From contig NZ_JALQDG010000026.1 of the NCBI RefSeq assembly GCF_023631325.1, positions 123,666-187,665 of the forward strand: a DNA stretch of 64,000 nucleotides, in the 5' to 3' direction. A program made the translations under genes and the position numbers. Position 1 is the first letter of the stretch; each line of letters begins with the position of its first letter. Source of the DNA: Caballeronia sp. INDeC2 (GTDB taxonomy: Bacteria > Pseudomonadota > Gammaproteobacteria > Burkholderiales > Burkholderiaceae). The notes beneath the pieces were generated by a model. It searched no databases, was not told where the DNA came from, and saw only the letters and a program-made list of their open reading frames with translations. Shown one piece after another: positions 34,998 through 44,084 of the stretch.

Positions 34998-35885
34998 ATG
35001 ACTGACATGACCAATGAAATTCACGCTGAACTCGCGTTTCGCTGCGACACGAAACTTGGCGAGGGCCCCGTCTGGAGCCCCGCCGATGGCGTGCTGTACT
35101 GGATTGATCTGATCGGAAAGCGCCTGTATCGAGGCAATCCGCAAACCGGCGAAGTCGACTCGAAGGCGCTGCCGTATCGGTGTGCGCGCGTCACGCTCTG
35201 CGCCGATGGCCGTTTGTTGTTCTCGTTCACGCGCGGCCTCGCGTTCGGCACTTACGAGAGCGACGACTATGTTCCATTTGCGGCGAGCGGCTTGATCTCG
35301 CCGCAGGAACGGTATAACGACGCGGCGTGCGATTCGCGCGGCCGCTTCTGGACTGGCACCTACGACGTCGATCTTAAAGCACCGATCGGCGGCATCTACC
35401 GTTTCGAGGGCGATCAGGCATCTCGTGAAGCCGACGGTATCCGGCTCGCCAACGGACTGCGATGGAGTCCGGATGAGCGTTCGATGTACTTCGCGGATTC
35501 GCGTCCGGGGCAGTTGTGGGCGTATGAGTTCGATGTGAACGACGGGCATGTCGGCGAGCGCAGATTGCTCGTCGATTACACCGATACGGGTGTAAAGCCC
35601 GATGGTCTGGCGACTGACACCGATGGCTGCGTGTGGATTGCGGAGGTGCACCGTTCGCGCGTGGCGCGCTACACGCCGCACGGCGAACTCGATTGCGTGG
35701 TTCAGGTACCGACCCGCCGGCCCACTTCGGTCTCGTTCGGCGGCGCCGACCGAAAGACTCTGTACATCACGACACGGAACGACGGCATGTCCGAAGCTGA
35801 CTTCGCCACCGAGCCGTACGCGGGATGTGTGTTCGCGGCGGCTTCGCCGGTTCCCGGTCTGACCGAGCACGCATTCCGGATTTGA
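34998..35885 (+). CDS. SMP-30/gluconolactonase-family lactonase
   Basis: The 295-residue protein is a six-bladed beta-propeller of the SMP-30/LRE family: KLGEGPVWSPADGVLYWIDL (metal Glu), ERYNDAACDSRGRFWTGTYD (Asn/Asp ligands), LANGLRWSPDERSMYFADS and VKPDGLATDTDGCVWIAEVH (Asp general base). These hydrolyse sugar lactones or other lactones. It follows the thiolase gene by 23 bases. In this CoA-type operon a lactone intermediate of a ring or side-chain pathway is a possible substrate; aldonolactone is the default. Confidence 0.88.
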   Translation: MTDMTNEIHAELAFRCDTKLGEGPVWSPADGVLYWIDLIGKRLYRGNPQTGEVDSKALPYRCARVTLCADGRLLFSFTRGLAFGTYESDDYVPFAASGLISPQERYNDAACDSRGRFWTGTYDVDLKAPIGGIYRFEGDQASREADGIRLANGLRWSPDERSMYFADSRPGQLWAYEFDVNDGHVGERRLLVDYTDTGVKPDGLATDTDGCVWIAEVHRSRVARYTPHGELDCVVQVPTRRPTSVSFGGADRKTLYITTRNDGMSEADFATEPYAGCVFAAASPVPGLTEHAFRI

Positions 35886-35911
35886 TGAAAATCGAACGAT
35901 GCAGTCGGTGG

Positions 35912-36883
35912 TTAGCCTCGCATGACCATCGGCGCACCTTGCCATACGCCACTTTGCACGAGCCGGCGGACTTCACGCTGAATCAGTTCGCCGACAAAGC
36001 GGACCGTTTTGAGACGACGGTGCTCCCGCGTGGTGGCAAGGGTCAGGCAGATGGACATGCCGGGCTGGTCGATGGCGCGGGCGGACAGTTGTCCGGCCGC
36101 GACCTCTGGGGCGATCGTGCCGTAGGTCAGCAGCGTATAGCCGAGCCCTTGCGCGGCGAGTGCCTTCAGGAGCGCCGTGCTGTTGGTCTCGTAGATTGGA
36201 TCGAGCGGCGCGCCAATCTCTCCGAACGCTTCGTCCACGAGTAGCCTCAACGCCTGGCCACGCGTGGGCAGGATCAATGGCGCGTTGACAAGATCGGCCA
36301 TCGTGGGCCGCTCAATGTCGAGCAGATCGGCGTTCGGCTTTCCTACGAGATAGAGCCGTTCCATTAGCAAGGGCACCGCGACGACGCGGGAGTCGGTCGG
36401 CGGATCGAAGAGCACGGCGATGGAAAGTTCGTTGTTCAGCAGTTGTGCGCTCAGCAGGGGACTCACGTCCTGAACGAGGCTCACGTGGAGCTTCGGCCAG
36501 TGCGAGGCGATTGTGGAGACGACATGCGCCGCAAGATAGGAGCCCGCCGTGTGCGTCATGCCGATCGCGATCGAGCCGGACACATCCTCAGCCGAATGCA
36601 TCACCTCTTCGCGCAATTGGGCGAGTTGCGTAAGGATGCCGGCCGCCTTGGCGGACAGCAGCTTGCCTGAACGCGTGAGCTGGCAGCCGCGATTGGTGCG
36701 CACGAATAGCTCTACGCCAAGTTCCTCTTCAAGACGCTTCATCTTGCGCGTGACGACCGGTTGTGCGAGGTCGAGTTGCACCGCCGCGCGCGAGAAATTT
36801 TCCAATTCGGCGACCTTGCAGAAGATCTTCAGCAAGTCGCAGTCAATGGACTGTTCGCCGATCGGTGCACCGCTCGTAGTCAT
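35912..36883 (-). CDS. LysR-family transcriptional regulator
   Basis: The protein of about 323 residues has a LysR winged helix-turn-helix (LLKIFCKVAELENFSRAAVQ, then LDLAQPVVTRKMKRLEEELG) and a periplasmic-binding-like effector domain (GSIAIGMTHTAGSYLAAHVV, ALAAQGLGYTLLTYGTIAPE). Its 3' end is 26 bases from the convergent lactonase gene. It reads away from the porin at 37234, so the 350-bp space between them probably holds its site. The ATG at 36883 is chosen from the usual distance to the helix-turn-helix; an in-frame ATG at 36967 would add 28 residues. Confidence 0.88.
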   Translation of the reverse strand: MTTSGAPIGEQSIDCDLLKIFCKVAELENFSRAAVQLDLAQPVVTRKMKRLEEELGVELFVRTNRGCQLTRSGKLLSAKAAGILTQLAQLREEVMHSAEDVSGSIAIGMTHTAGSYLAAHVVSTIASHWPKLHVSLVQDVSPLLSAQLLNNELSIAVLFDPPTDSRVVAVPLLMERLYLVGKPNADLLDIERPTMADLVNAPLILPTRGQALRLLVDEAFGEIGAPLDPIYETNSTALLKALAAQGLGYTLLTYGTIAPEVAAGQLSARAIDQPGMSICLTLATTREHRRLKTVRFVGELIQREVRRLVQSGVWQGAPMVMRG

Positions 36884-37233
36884 GTCGAAAGTGTATCGCG
36901 GGAAGAAGCCGCCATCGTAACGAATCTTTCCCTGCGTGTCCATGGTTGGCCCGTCGCGGCAGCGCACCCAGACACGCCTTCGCCAGGGAATTCCCTAGAA
37001 CACGATCGCTTTGAATGGCTGTGAGGCAGGGTCAGCAGACGTAGCGCTGTATTCGATCGGGCGAAGTCTCTGCTCGTCTTATGCGTCAGGTATGCGCGTC
37101 CGTTATGGCCGGCATGTCATCTTGCTCCTACTGCCGACGTGGCTTGCTCCTTATAGTCGTACTTACCGCGAGCGAGTTCGTGCCACGGTACGGTCAACTC
37201 CGTTAGAAGAATAGGATTCAGGAGACAGCGACA
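36884..37233. other. Divergent regulator/porin intergenic region
   Basis: It holds the presumed promoters of the LysR gene and of the porin. A clear ribosome-binding site (caggaga) precedes the porin start. No T-N11-A palindrome could be singled out with confidence. Confidence 0.4.
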
Positions 37234-38400
37234 ATGAAGAAGATGGTTTGGGCGCTCTCAGCGCTCGGCGCGCTATCGGGTATCGCCCACGCGCAAAGCA
37301 GTGTCACCCTGTACGGCATCATCGACGAAGGATTGATCTTCAATAGTAACGCCAATGGCTCGCGGCAATACTATCTCGCCTCGGGCGTGCTGAGTGGTAG
37401 CCGCTTCGGGCTTCGTGGTGCAGAGGATCTTGGCAGTGGCTTGCGAGCCATCTTCACGCTCGAGAATGGTTTCGATGTCAATAGTGGCAAGCTGGGGCAG
37501 GGCGGCCTGATGTTCGGTCGACAGGCCTATGTGGGTTTGTCCAGCGATCGCCTCGGTACGCTCACGCTCGGTCGGCAGTTCGACTCCACGGTTGACTATG
37601 TCGGGCCGTTCGGATTTGCTGGCACGAATGGAGGCTATATCACGGCGAGTCCTGGCGATATGGACAACTTTGCGATTGGCAATCGCGTCAATAGCGTCAT
37701 CAAGTATGCAAGCCCGAATCTCGGCGGACTGACGTTCGGCGGTATGTATTCACTGGGTGGCGTGGCCGGCGATTTCTCTCGCAACCAGGTATGGGGCGTC
37801 GGCGCAGGCTATACGTATGGGCCGTTCAAGCTCGGCGCCTCGTACATGAACATCCACAACCCGAACGTGTCGTTCTACGGCACGAGCGTGTCAGGTGCGA
37901 CAGCCGAGACAAACAACATGTCGTCCGTCGCGACACGTGGCTTTGCCTCCGCACAGACGCAGCAAGTCGCAGCGGCCGGTGCTTCATGGACGGTTGGCCA
38001 GATTACGTTGTCCGGCACATATTCGAATGTCCAGTTCGAAGATCTAAGCGGCACGGTCGGGGTGCTGAATCCGGGCGGCGTGCGCGGTAGCGTGACGTTT
38101 AACAACTATGCGGCAGCGCTCAAATACCAATGGACGCCGGCACTCTTTACCGCCGCGCAGTTCGAGCGCACCACCGGCAGTTCAATCAATGGCAAAAGCG
38201 GGGCCGCCTACAACCAACTCGACCTTTCGGCGGATTACTTCCTCTCGGTGCGCACCGACGTCTACTTCACGGCCGTCTATCAGCGCGCATCAGGGACGCA
38301 GTCGACCGGCGCACCAGCTGTTGCGGCGATCAATGTGATCACGCCGTCGTCAACCAACCACCAGGCTGCTGTCCGGATCGCGATCCGCCACAAGTTCTGA
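37234..38400 (+). CDS. Trimeric general porin (Burkholderia Gram-negative porin family)
   Basis: The 388-residue protein has a signal peptide (MKKMVWALSALGALSGIAHA) and the first strand QSSVTLYGIIDEGLIFNSNA, the hallmark of Neisseria/Burkholderia-type 16-strand porins. LRAIFTLENGFDVNSGKLGQ, FGRQAYVGLSSDRLGTLTLG and the C-terminal ...IAIRHKF ending in Phe agree. It forms a diffusion channel in the outer membrane for small hydrophilic compounds. It is close in pattern to the porin at 62608. Confidence 0.93.
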   Translation: MKKMVWALSALGALSGIAHAQSSVTLYGIIDEGLIFNSNANGSRQYYLASGVLSGSRFGLRGAEDLGSGLRAIFTLENGFDVNSGKLGQGGLMFGRQAYVGLSSDRLGTLTLGRQFDSTVDYVGPFGFAGTNGGYITASPGDMDNFAIGNRVNSVIKYASPNLGGLTFGGMYSLGGVAGDFSRNQVWGVGAGYTYGPFKLGASYMNIHNPNVSFYGTSVSGATAETNNMSSVATRGFASAQTQQVAAAGASWTVGQITLSGTYSNVQFEDLSGTVGVLNPGGVRGSVTFNNYAAALKYQWTPALFTAAQFERTTGSSINGKSGAAYNQLDLSADYFLSVRTDVYFTAVYQRASGTQSTGAPAVAAINVITPSSTNHQAAVRIAIRHKF

Positions 38401-38512
38401 CGATTCGGAACGGAGCCGCAGTTACGATCGGCGAGAACTCGCGCCCGGAGGGCAGTCCAGGCGGGACGCAAGCCTCAGTTTGTATCTTTCGGAAATCAGC
38501 GAAGGGATATCG

Positions 38513-39970
38513 ATGAAAAACCTATTACACGATCAAACGCTCCTGCGTCACGATGCCTATATTGACGGCGAGTGGCAGTCCGCCGACAACGGCGCCACCT
38601 TTGACGTCGTCGATCCGTCGAATGGCGCGTCGCTCGGCACTGTGCCGATGATGGGGGCGGCCGAAACGCGCCGTGCGATCGACGCTGCCAACGCCGCGTG
38701 GCCGGCGTGGCGCAAGAAGACGGCGAAGGAACGCGCCGCGATCATGCGCCGATGGTACGAGTTGATGGTGGAAAACGCCGACGATCTGGCGCTGATTCTG
38801 ACGACCGAGCAAGGCAAGCCGCTCGCCGAGGCGAAGGGCGAGATCGTTTATGCCGCGTCGTTCATAGAATGGTTCGCGGAAGAGGGAAAACGCGTCGCGG
38901 GCGACACGCTCGCCTCGCCCGCCGCCGACAAGCGCATCGTCGTGACGAAAGAGCCGATCGGCGTGTGCGCCGCGATCACGCCGTGGAATTTCCCGGCCGC
39001 GATGATCACGCGCAAGGTCGGCCCGGCGCTCGCGGCGGGGTGTCCGATCGTCGTAAAACCGGCCGGAGTGACGCCGTTTTCCGCTCTCGCGATGGCTGTT
39101 TTAGCTGAACGCGCGGGCGTGCCGAAGGGCGTTCTAAGCATCGTCACCGGCGATCCGAAAGCGATCGGCGGCGAAATGACGAGCAATCAGACCGTGCGTA
39201 AGCTTTCGTTTACAGGGTCGACGGAGATCGGCCGCTTGCTCGCAGCGCAAAGCGCGTCGACGGTCAAGAAAGTGTCGCTAGAACTGGGCGGCAACGCGCC
39301 ATTCATCGTGTTCGACGATGCCGATATCGATGCGGCTGTTGAAGGCGCGTTGGCGTCGAAGTATCGGAACAGCGGGCAGACCTGCGTGTGCACGAATCGG
39401 TTCTACGTACACGAGCGGGTCTACGATGCGTTCGCCGCCAAGCTCGCCGACGCCGTTGGCAAGCTCAAGGTCGGACGCGGCACGCACAGCGGTGTCGCGC
39501 TCGGACCGTTGATTAACCAAGCGGCGGTGCTGAAAGTGGAATCGCACATCGAAGACGCGCTGACCAAAGGCGCCTCGGTCGTCGCGGGCGGCAAGCGTCA
39601 CGCGCTCGGCCACGGTTTCTTCGAGCCGACGGTGCTCACGGGCGTTACGCCCGACATGAAGGTAGCAAAGGAAGAGACGTTCGGGCCGCTCGCACCGCTC
39701 TTCAAGTTCTCGTCGGACGAGGAAGTCGTGCAGATGGCGAACGACACCGAGTTCGGCCTCGCTGCGTACTTCTACAGCCGCGATATCGGCCGCGCGTGGC
39801 GTGTGGCCGAAGCGCTCGAATACGGCATGGTCGGTATCAATACCGGCCTGATTTCGAACGAAGTCGCGCCGTTCGGCGGTGTAAAGCAATCGGGCCTCGG
39901 CCGCGAAGGCTCGCACTACGGTATCGATGATTACGTCGTAATCAAATATCTTTGTATCGAGGTCTCTTGA
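38513..39970 (+). CDS. gabD: NAD(P)-dependent succinate-semialdehyde dehydrogenase
   Basis: The 485-residue aldehyde dehydrogenase has the GabD-type sequence: YIDGEWQSADNGATFDVVDP, CAAITPWNFPAAMITRKVGP, KLSFTGSTEIGRLLAAQSAS, LELGGNAPFIVFDDADID (catalytic Glu) and GQTCVCTNRFYVHERVYD with the catalytic Cys at about 291. It ends GGVKQSGLGREGSHYGIDDY. It oxidises succinate semialdehyde or a related short semialdehyde to the acid. The ATG at 38513 has gaaggga upstream. It lies just before ETF-QO, so it may finish a chain in the C5/C4 acid route rather than act in GABA use. Confidence 0.85.
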   Translation: MKNLLHDQTLLRHDAYIDGEWQSADNGATFDVVDPSNGASLGTVPMMGAAETRRAIDAANAAWPAWRKKTAKERAAIMRRWYELMVENADDLALILTTEQGKPLAEAKGEIVYAASFIEWFAEEGKRVAGDTLASPAADKRIVVTKEPIGVCAAITPWNFPAAMITRKVGPALAAGCPIVVKPAGVTPFSALAMAVLAERAGVPKGVLSIVTGDPKAIGGEMTSNQTVRKLSFTGSTEIGRLLAAQSASTVKKVSLELGGNAPFIVFDDADIDAAVEGALASKYRNSGQTCVCTNRFYVHERVYDAFAAKLADAVGKLKVGRGTHSGVALGPLINQAAVLKVESHIEDALTKGASVVAGGKRHALGHGFFEPTVLTGVTPDMKVAKEETFGPLAPLFKFSSDEEVVQMANDTEFGLAAYFYSRDIGRAWRVAEALEYGMVGINTGLISNEVAPFGGVKQSGLGREGSHYGIDDYVVIKYLCIEVS

Positions 39971-40115
39971 GATCAAACCTGTCAGTCGGACGCTCGATTC
40001 CTTTGTCCCTTCGCGAATCTTAGCTCCGGAAACCATGCCGTGCCCGGCGCACCATATCCAGTGGCCAGTCACCGTTCGAGGGACATCGTCGATCGCAACG
40101 GTAGATTGAATTTGA

Positions 40116-41795
40116 ATGACAAGACAGTTTGATCTTCGTTACGAGAACTACGATCCCCGCGAATCGATGGAATACGACGTCGTCATCGTCGGCGGCGGGC
40201 CGGCCGGCTTGTCGGCGGCCATCCGGTTGAAGCAACTGGCGGAGGAAAAAGGCGTCGAGATCGGCGTATGCGTGCTGGAGAAAGGCTCCGAGATCGGCGC
40301 GCATATCCTCTCCGGCGCGGTGATGGACCCGCGCGGGCTGTCCGAACTCATCCCCGACTGGAAGGAAAAAGGCGCGCCGCTCGACGTCGAAGTCACGGAG
40401 GACCGGTTCCTCTTCCTGACGCAGAACGACGCGAAGCAGGTGCCGAACTGGCTGCTTCCCGACAACTTCAAGAATCACGGCAACTACGTCATTTCGCTTG
40501 CCAACGTCACGCGATGGCTCGGGCAACAGGCGGAGGCGCTCGGCGTCGAAATCTTTCCGGGTTTTCCGGCCGCCGAAGTGCTCTATGGCGACGACGGCGC
40601 GGTAAAAGGCGTCGTCACGGGTAACATGGGCGTAGGCAAAGATGGCCAGCCGACCGAAAACTTCCAGCTCGGCATGGAGCTGCACGCGAAATACACGCTG
40701 TTCTGCGAAGGCGCGCGCGGACACCTCGGCCGTCAGCTGATCGACAAGTTCAAGCTCAACCAGAACGCCGATCCCCAGGTGTATGGCATCGGCATCAAGG
40801 AATTGTGGGAGATCGATCCGGCCAAGCACAAGCCCGGGCTCGTGATCCATACCGCGGGCTGGCCGCTCGACCCCGACACCTACGGCGGCTCGTTCCTCTA
40901 TCACATGGACAACAACCAGGTAGTGGTCGGCTTCGTGGTCGGGCTCGGATATTCGAACCCGTATCTGTCGCCGTTCGAGGAATTTCAACGTTACAAGACG
41001 CATCCGTCGATTCGTCCGTTCCTCGAAGGCGGCAAGCGCATTTCCTATGGCGCGCGCGCGATCACGGCGGGCGGTCTGATGTCGTTGCCGAAGCTCGCGT
41101 TCCCCGGCGGCGCGCTCGCGGGCGACGATGCGGGTTTCCTGAACGCGTCGCGCATCAAGGGCAGCCATGCGGCGATCAAGTCCGGCAAGATGGCGGCCGA
41201 AGCCGCGTTCGACGCGGTGCAGGCGGGGCGTCAGAACGACGAACTGGCGGCCTACCCCGAAGCGTTCGACAGTTCATGGCTCAAGACCGAGCTTTATCGC
41301 GCGCGCAATTTCAAGCAGTGGATGAGCAAGGGCCTCTATCTCGGCACTTTCATGGTTGGCCTCGAGCAGAAGGTGATGGGCGGCAACGTGCCGTGGACGC
41401 TGCATCATCAGCACTGGGATCACGAGATGCTGAAGCCCGCGTCGCAGTGCAAGCCAATCGTATATCCGAAGCCCGACGGCAAGCTCACGTTCGATCGTCT
41501 TTCATCGGTGTTCATCTCGAACACGAATCACGAGGAGAATCAGCCCGCGCATCTGACACTGAAGGATCCCGGCGTGCCGGTCAATGTCAACCTGCGCACC
41601 TACGCCGGCCCGGAGAGCCGTTACTGTCCGGCGGCTGTGTACGAGTTCGTCAAGTCCGACGACGGCAGTGAGCGGCTGCAGATCAACGCGCAGAACTGCG
41701 TGCATTGCAAGACCTGCGACATCAAGGATCCTACGCAGAACATCGTGTGGGTCACGCCGGAGGGCGGCGGCGGGCCGAACTATCCGAACATGTGA
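40116..41795 (+). CDS. Electron transfer flavoprotein:ubiquinone oxidoreductase
   Basis: The 559-residue protein begins with a FAD dinucleotide fold (YDVVIVGGGPAGLSAAIRLK) and has the ETF-QO patterns EKGSEIGAHILSGAVMDPRG, EGARGHLGRQLIDKFKL, DDAGFLNASRIKGSHAAIKS and GTFMVGLEQKVMGGNVPWTL. The C-terminal 4Fe-4S site has one Cys in YCPAAVYEF and three in INAQNCVHCKTCDIKDP. It is membrane-associated and transfers electrons from reduced ETF to ubiquinone. Its presence beside etfAB and an acyl-CoA dehydrogenase suggests a locally supplied electron outlet. No ATG ambiguity was seen. Confidence 0.93.
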   Translation: MTRQFDLRYENYDPRESMEYDVVIVGGGPAGLSAAIRLKQLAEEKGVEIGVCVLEKGSEIGAHILSGAVMDPRGLSELIPDWKEKGAPLDVEVTEDRFLFLTQNDAKQVPNWLLPDNFKNHGNYVISLANVTRWLGQQAEALGVEIFPGFPAAEVLYGDDGAVKGVVTGNMGVGKDGQPTENFQLGMELHAKYTLFCEGARGHLGRQLIDKFKLNQNADPQVYGIGIKELWEIDPAKHKPGLVIHTAGWPLDPDTYGGSFLYHMDNNQVVVGFVVGLGYSNPYLSPFEEFQRYKTHPSIRPFLEGGKRISYGARAITAGGLMSLPKLAFPGGALAGDDAGFLNASRIKGSHAAIKSGKMAAEAAFDAVQAGRQNDELAAYPEAFDSSWLKTELYRARNFKQWMSKGLYLGTFMVGLEQKVMGGNVPWTLHHQHWDHEMLKPASQCKPIVYPKPDGKLTFDRLSSVFISNTNHEENQPAHLTLKDPGVPVNVNLRTYAGPESRYCPAAVYEFVKSDDGSERLQINAQNCVHCKTCDIKDPTQNIVWVTPEGGGGPNYPNM

Positions 41796-41855
41796 CGATT
41801 TCGCGTGTCATCCAAGTAAGGCAGAACACGAGGCGGCGTCGGTGACATAGAAACG

Positions 41856-42926
41856 ATGAACGATCGAACGAACAAACAAAGTGGGAGCCGTTTCGGCGGT
41901 CTGATCTATCCATGCGGAGAACCGCCTGAAGCGGGAGTGGCGCTCGAGATCGCGCCCGGTGTTTTCTGGATTCGCATGCCGCTGCCCTTCGCGCTGTCGC
42001 ATATCAATCTTTGGGCAATCAAGGATAGCGAGGGTTGGGCGCTCATCGATACCGGATTGCAAACCGAGGAGACAGCAACGGCATGGCGAAGCCTGTTTGC
42101 TGGTTCGCTGAATGGTCTAAAGCCGACACGCGTACTAGTGACGCATATGCATTCCGATCATGTCGGCATGGCCGGTTGGTTGACCTGGAAATTCGACTGT
42201 CGATTGTGGATGACCCGGCTGGAGTATCTGAGCTGCCGTACGCTTGCCGCCGACACGGGCTGCGAGGTGCCGGAAGATGGAGTTCGATTTTACCGGCGCG
42301 CCGGGTGGAACGATGACGCCATCGAGCAGTACCGTGCGCGCTTTGGCAACTTCAGAAGACGGACCTACGCGCTGCCCGACAGTTATCGTCGGATTGAGGA
42401 CAGGGATCTGTTCACGATCGGCTCGCACCGTTGGCGCGTCGTAGTTGGAAGCGGACATTCACCGGAGCATGCTTGCCTGTACTGTCCCGACCGTAAGCTC
42501 TTTATCTCCGGTGACCAGGTGTTGCCGCGCATTTCTTCGAACGTGTCTGTCTTCCCCACTGAACCCGACGCCGATCCGCTTAGCGAGTGGATGGCCTCGC
42601 TCGAAAAGATAAAGCGCGAGGTGCCCGAGGATGTCCTCGTGCTGCCTTCCCATAACGAGCCGTTTTACGGACTGCACGAGCGACTCGATCATCTGGCGCG
42701 CAGCCAGAAACAGGCGCTTGAGCGGCTACGACTTGCGCTCGAGCAGCCCAAGCGGGTCGTCGATGTCTTCAGTGCGCTATTTGCACGGGCGATTACGCAA
42801 GACGATCCATCGCTGCTCAGTCTCGCAACCGGCGAAAGCGTTGCACACCTCAACTACTTGATTCGGCGCGGCGAGGCGTCTGTGGCGCTGGCAGAGGATG
42901 GCGTCGCATGGTATCGAGGCGTGTGA
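41856..42926 (+). CDS. Metallo-beta-lactamase-fold hydrolase
   Basis: The 356-residue protein has the metal motif THMHSDHVG (His97, His99, Asp101, His102), preceded by INLWAIKDSEGWALIDTGLQ and followed by SGHSPEHACLYCPDRKLFIS (His) and LPSHNEPFYGLHERLDHL (His). The C-terminal helical region of about 80 residues is typical of the glyoxalase II/LACTB2-like group. It may hydrolyse a thioester such as an acyl-CoA or glutathione thioester. It lies between ETF-QO and the hydratase/lyase genes and may be a CoA thioesterase of that route, which is inference. Confidence 0.8.
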   Translation: MNDRTNKQSGSRFGGLIYPCGEPPEAGVALEIAPGVFWIRMPLPFALSHINLWAIKDSEGWALIDTGLQTEETATAWRSLFAGSLNGLKPTRVLVTHMHSDHVGMAGWLTWKFDCRLWMTRLEYLSCRTLAADTGCEVPEDGVRFYRRAGWNDDAIEQYRARFGNFRRRTYALPDSYRRIEDRDLFTIGSHRWRVVVGSGHSPEHACLYCPDRKLFISGDQVLPRISSNVSVFPTEPDADPLSEWMASLEKIKREVPEDVLVLPSHNEPFYGLHERLDHLARSQKQALERLRLALEQPKRVVDVFSALFARAITQDDPSLLSLATGESVAHLNYLIRRGEASVALAEDGVAWYRGV

Positions 42927-43169
42927 GGTTCGCCGTGTCGCTGTTGACCAGGAAATTGCCGTGTCGATTGATTACGATGACCGACTCCTCGCTGCGGGCA
43001 CCATCGAAGAAAGCAGGCAGCGATGACGTTTTAGCATGGCAACGATACATTGAACCGGCTACCGGACTGAGCCGACAAACGGCACTATTGGTCCGTAGAA
43101 CTTGGCCCGCCGTTGGCAAGGCCGGCCCGGTAGTACTGGATCGACATACTCGAAAAAGGGGCGCACATC

Positions 43170-44012
43170 ATGTCCGAATCAAATATTTCACTGACTGAGT
43201 GGCTTTCAAAGCAGAAGGTAACGAGGGACATCGTGACGGCTTTTCCGCTGTCCGCCCTCGCTGCGACGCTCGATCGTACGGAGCCCGGCAGGAGCGTGCC
43301 GCCGCTGTGGCACTGGCTCTACTTTCTACCAGTCGCTCCGCAGACGGACATCGACTCTGACGGACATCCGAAACGCGGCGGCTTCTTGCCGCCGGTGCCG
43401 CTTCCGCGGCGCATGTGGGCCGGCGGACGGCTCACCTTTCATACTCCCCTGGCAGTCGGCGAGCAGTTGATACGCACCTCCACAATCGAGCGCGTGGAGG
43501 ACAAAACTGGGCGTTCCGGGCGGCTCGTATTCGTGAGCGTTCGACACGCCATCGAAACCGACGGAAAGCTGAAGATCGAGGAAGAGCAAGACATCGTCTA
43601 TCGAGATGCACCTCGCGCCGACGCGGTTGCATCCCCGGCCGAACGGGCTCCGCACGGTGAGGTATGGCGACGGGTGGTGGATACGGGACCGGTCATGCTG
43701 TTTCGGTATTCGGCGCTGACCTTTAATGGACATCGAATTCACTATGATCGACCCTATGCGACAGAGGTCGAAGGATATTCCGATCTGGTGGTGCATGGTC
43801 CCCTTGTTGCGACTCTATTGATCGACCTGGTCGCTCGCGAATTACCCGACGTAACGGTCCGCCGTTTCACCTTCAAAGCCGTGCGACCGGCTTTCGCGGG
43901 TCGGCCATTGACGCTTTGTGGAAGGCCTTCTGACGACGGGAACGCAGTCGAATTATGGGCGATGGATCAGGAAGGTTTCTTGACCATGCGCGCGAGCGCC
44001 GAGTTCGCTTGA
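43170..44012 (+). CDS. Mesaconyl/itaconyl-CoA hydratase-like (HTD2/MaoC-like)
   Basis: The 280-residue protein has two hotdog halves. The N-terminal half contains ALAATLDRTEPGRSVPPLWH, then GFLPPVPLPRRMWAGGRLTF. The C-terminal half contains LFRYSALTFNGHRIHYDRPY and SDLVVHGPLVATLLIDL, the MaoC/HTD2 active-site region with an Asp-His pair. This architecture and the W-H-W-L-Y-F segment fit mesaconyl-C4-CoA hydratase (3-hydroxypropionate bicycle) and itaconyl-CoA hydratase (itaconate degradation). Product would be citramalyl-CoA. aaaaggggcg precedes the ATG. The CitE-type lyase gene follows after 72 bases, the expected next step. Confidence 0.78.
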   Translation: MSESNISLTEWLSKQKVTRDIVTAFPLSALAATLDRTEPGRSVPPLWHWLYFLPVAPQTDIDSDGHPKRGGFLPPVPLPRRMWAGGRLTFHTPLAVGEQLIRTSTIERVEDKTGRSGRLVFVSVRHAIETDGKLKIEEEQDIVYRDAPRADAVASPAERAPHGEVWRRVVDTGPVMLFRYSALTFNGHRIHYDRPYATEVEGYSDLVVHGPLVATLLIDLVARELPDVTVRRFTFKAVRPAFAGRPLTLCGRPSDDGNAVELWAMDQEGFLTMRASAEFA

Positions 44013-44084
44013 ACGTCTGCATATGAGCGACGCAGATGCGAAGTCTTCATATTTTTTGCGTCCCCATTTTTTCACCACGCGGAC

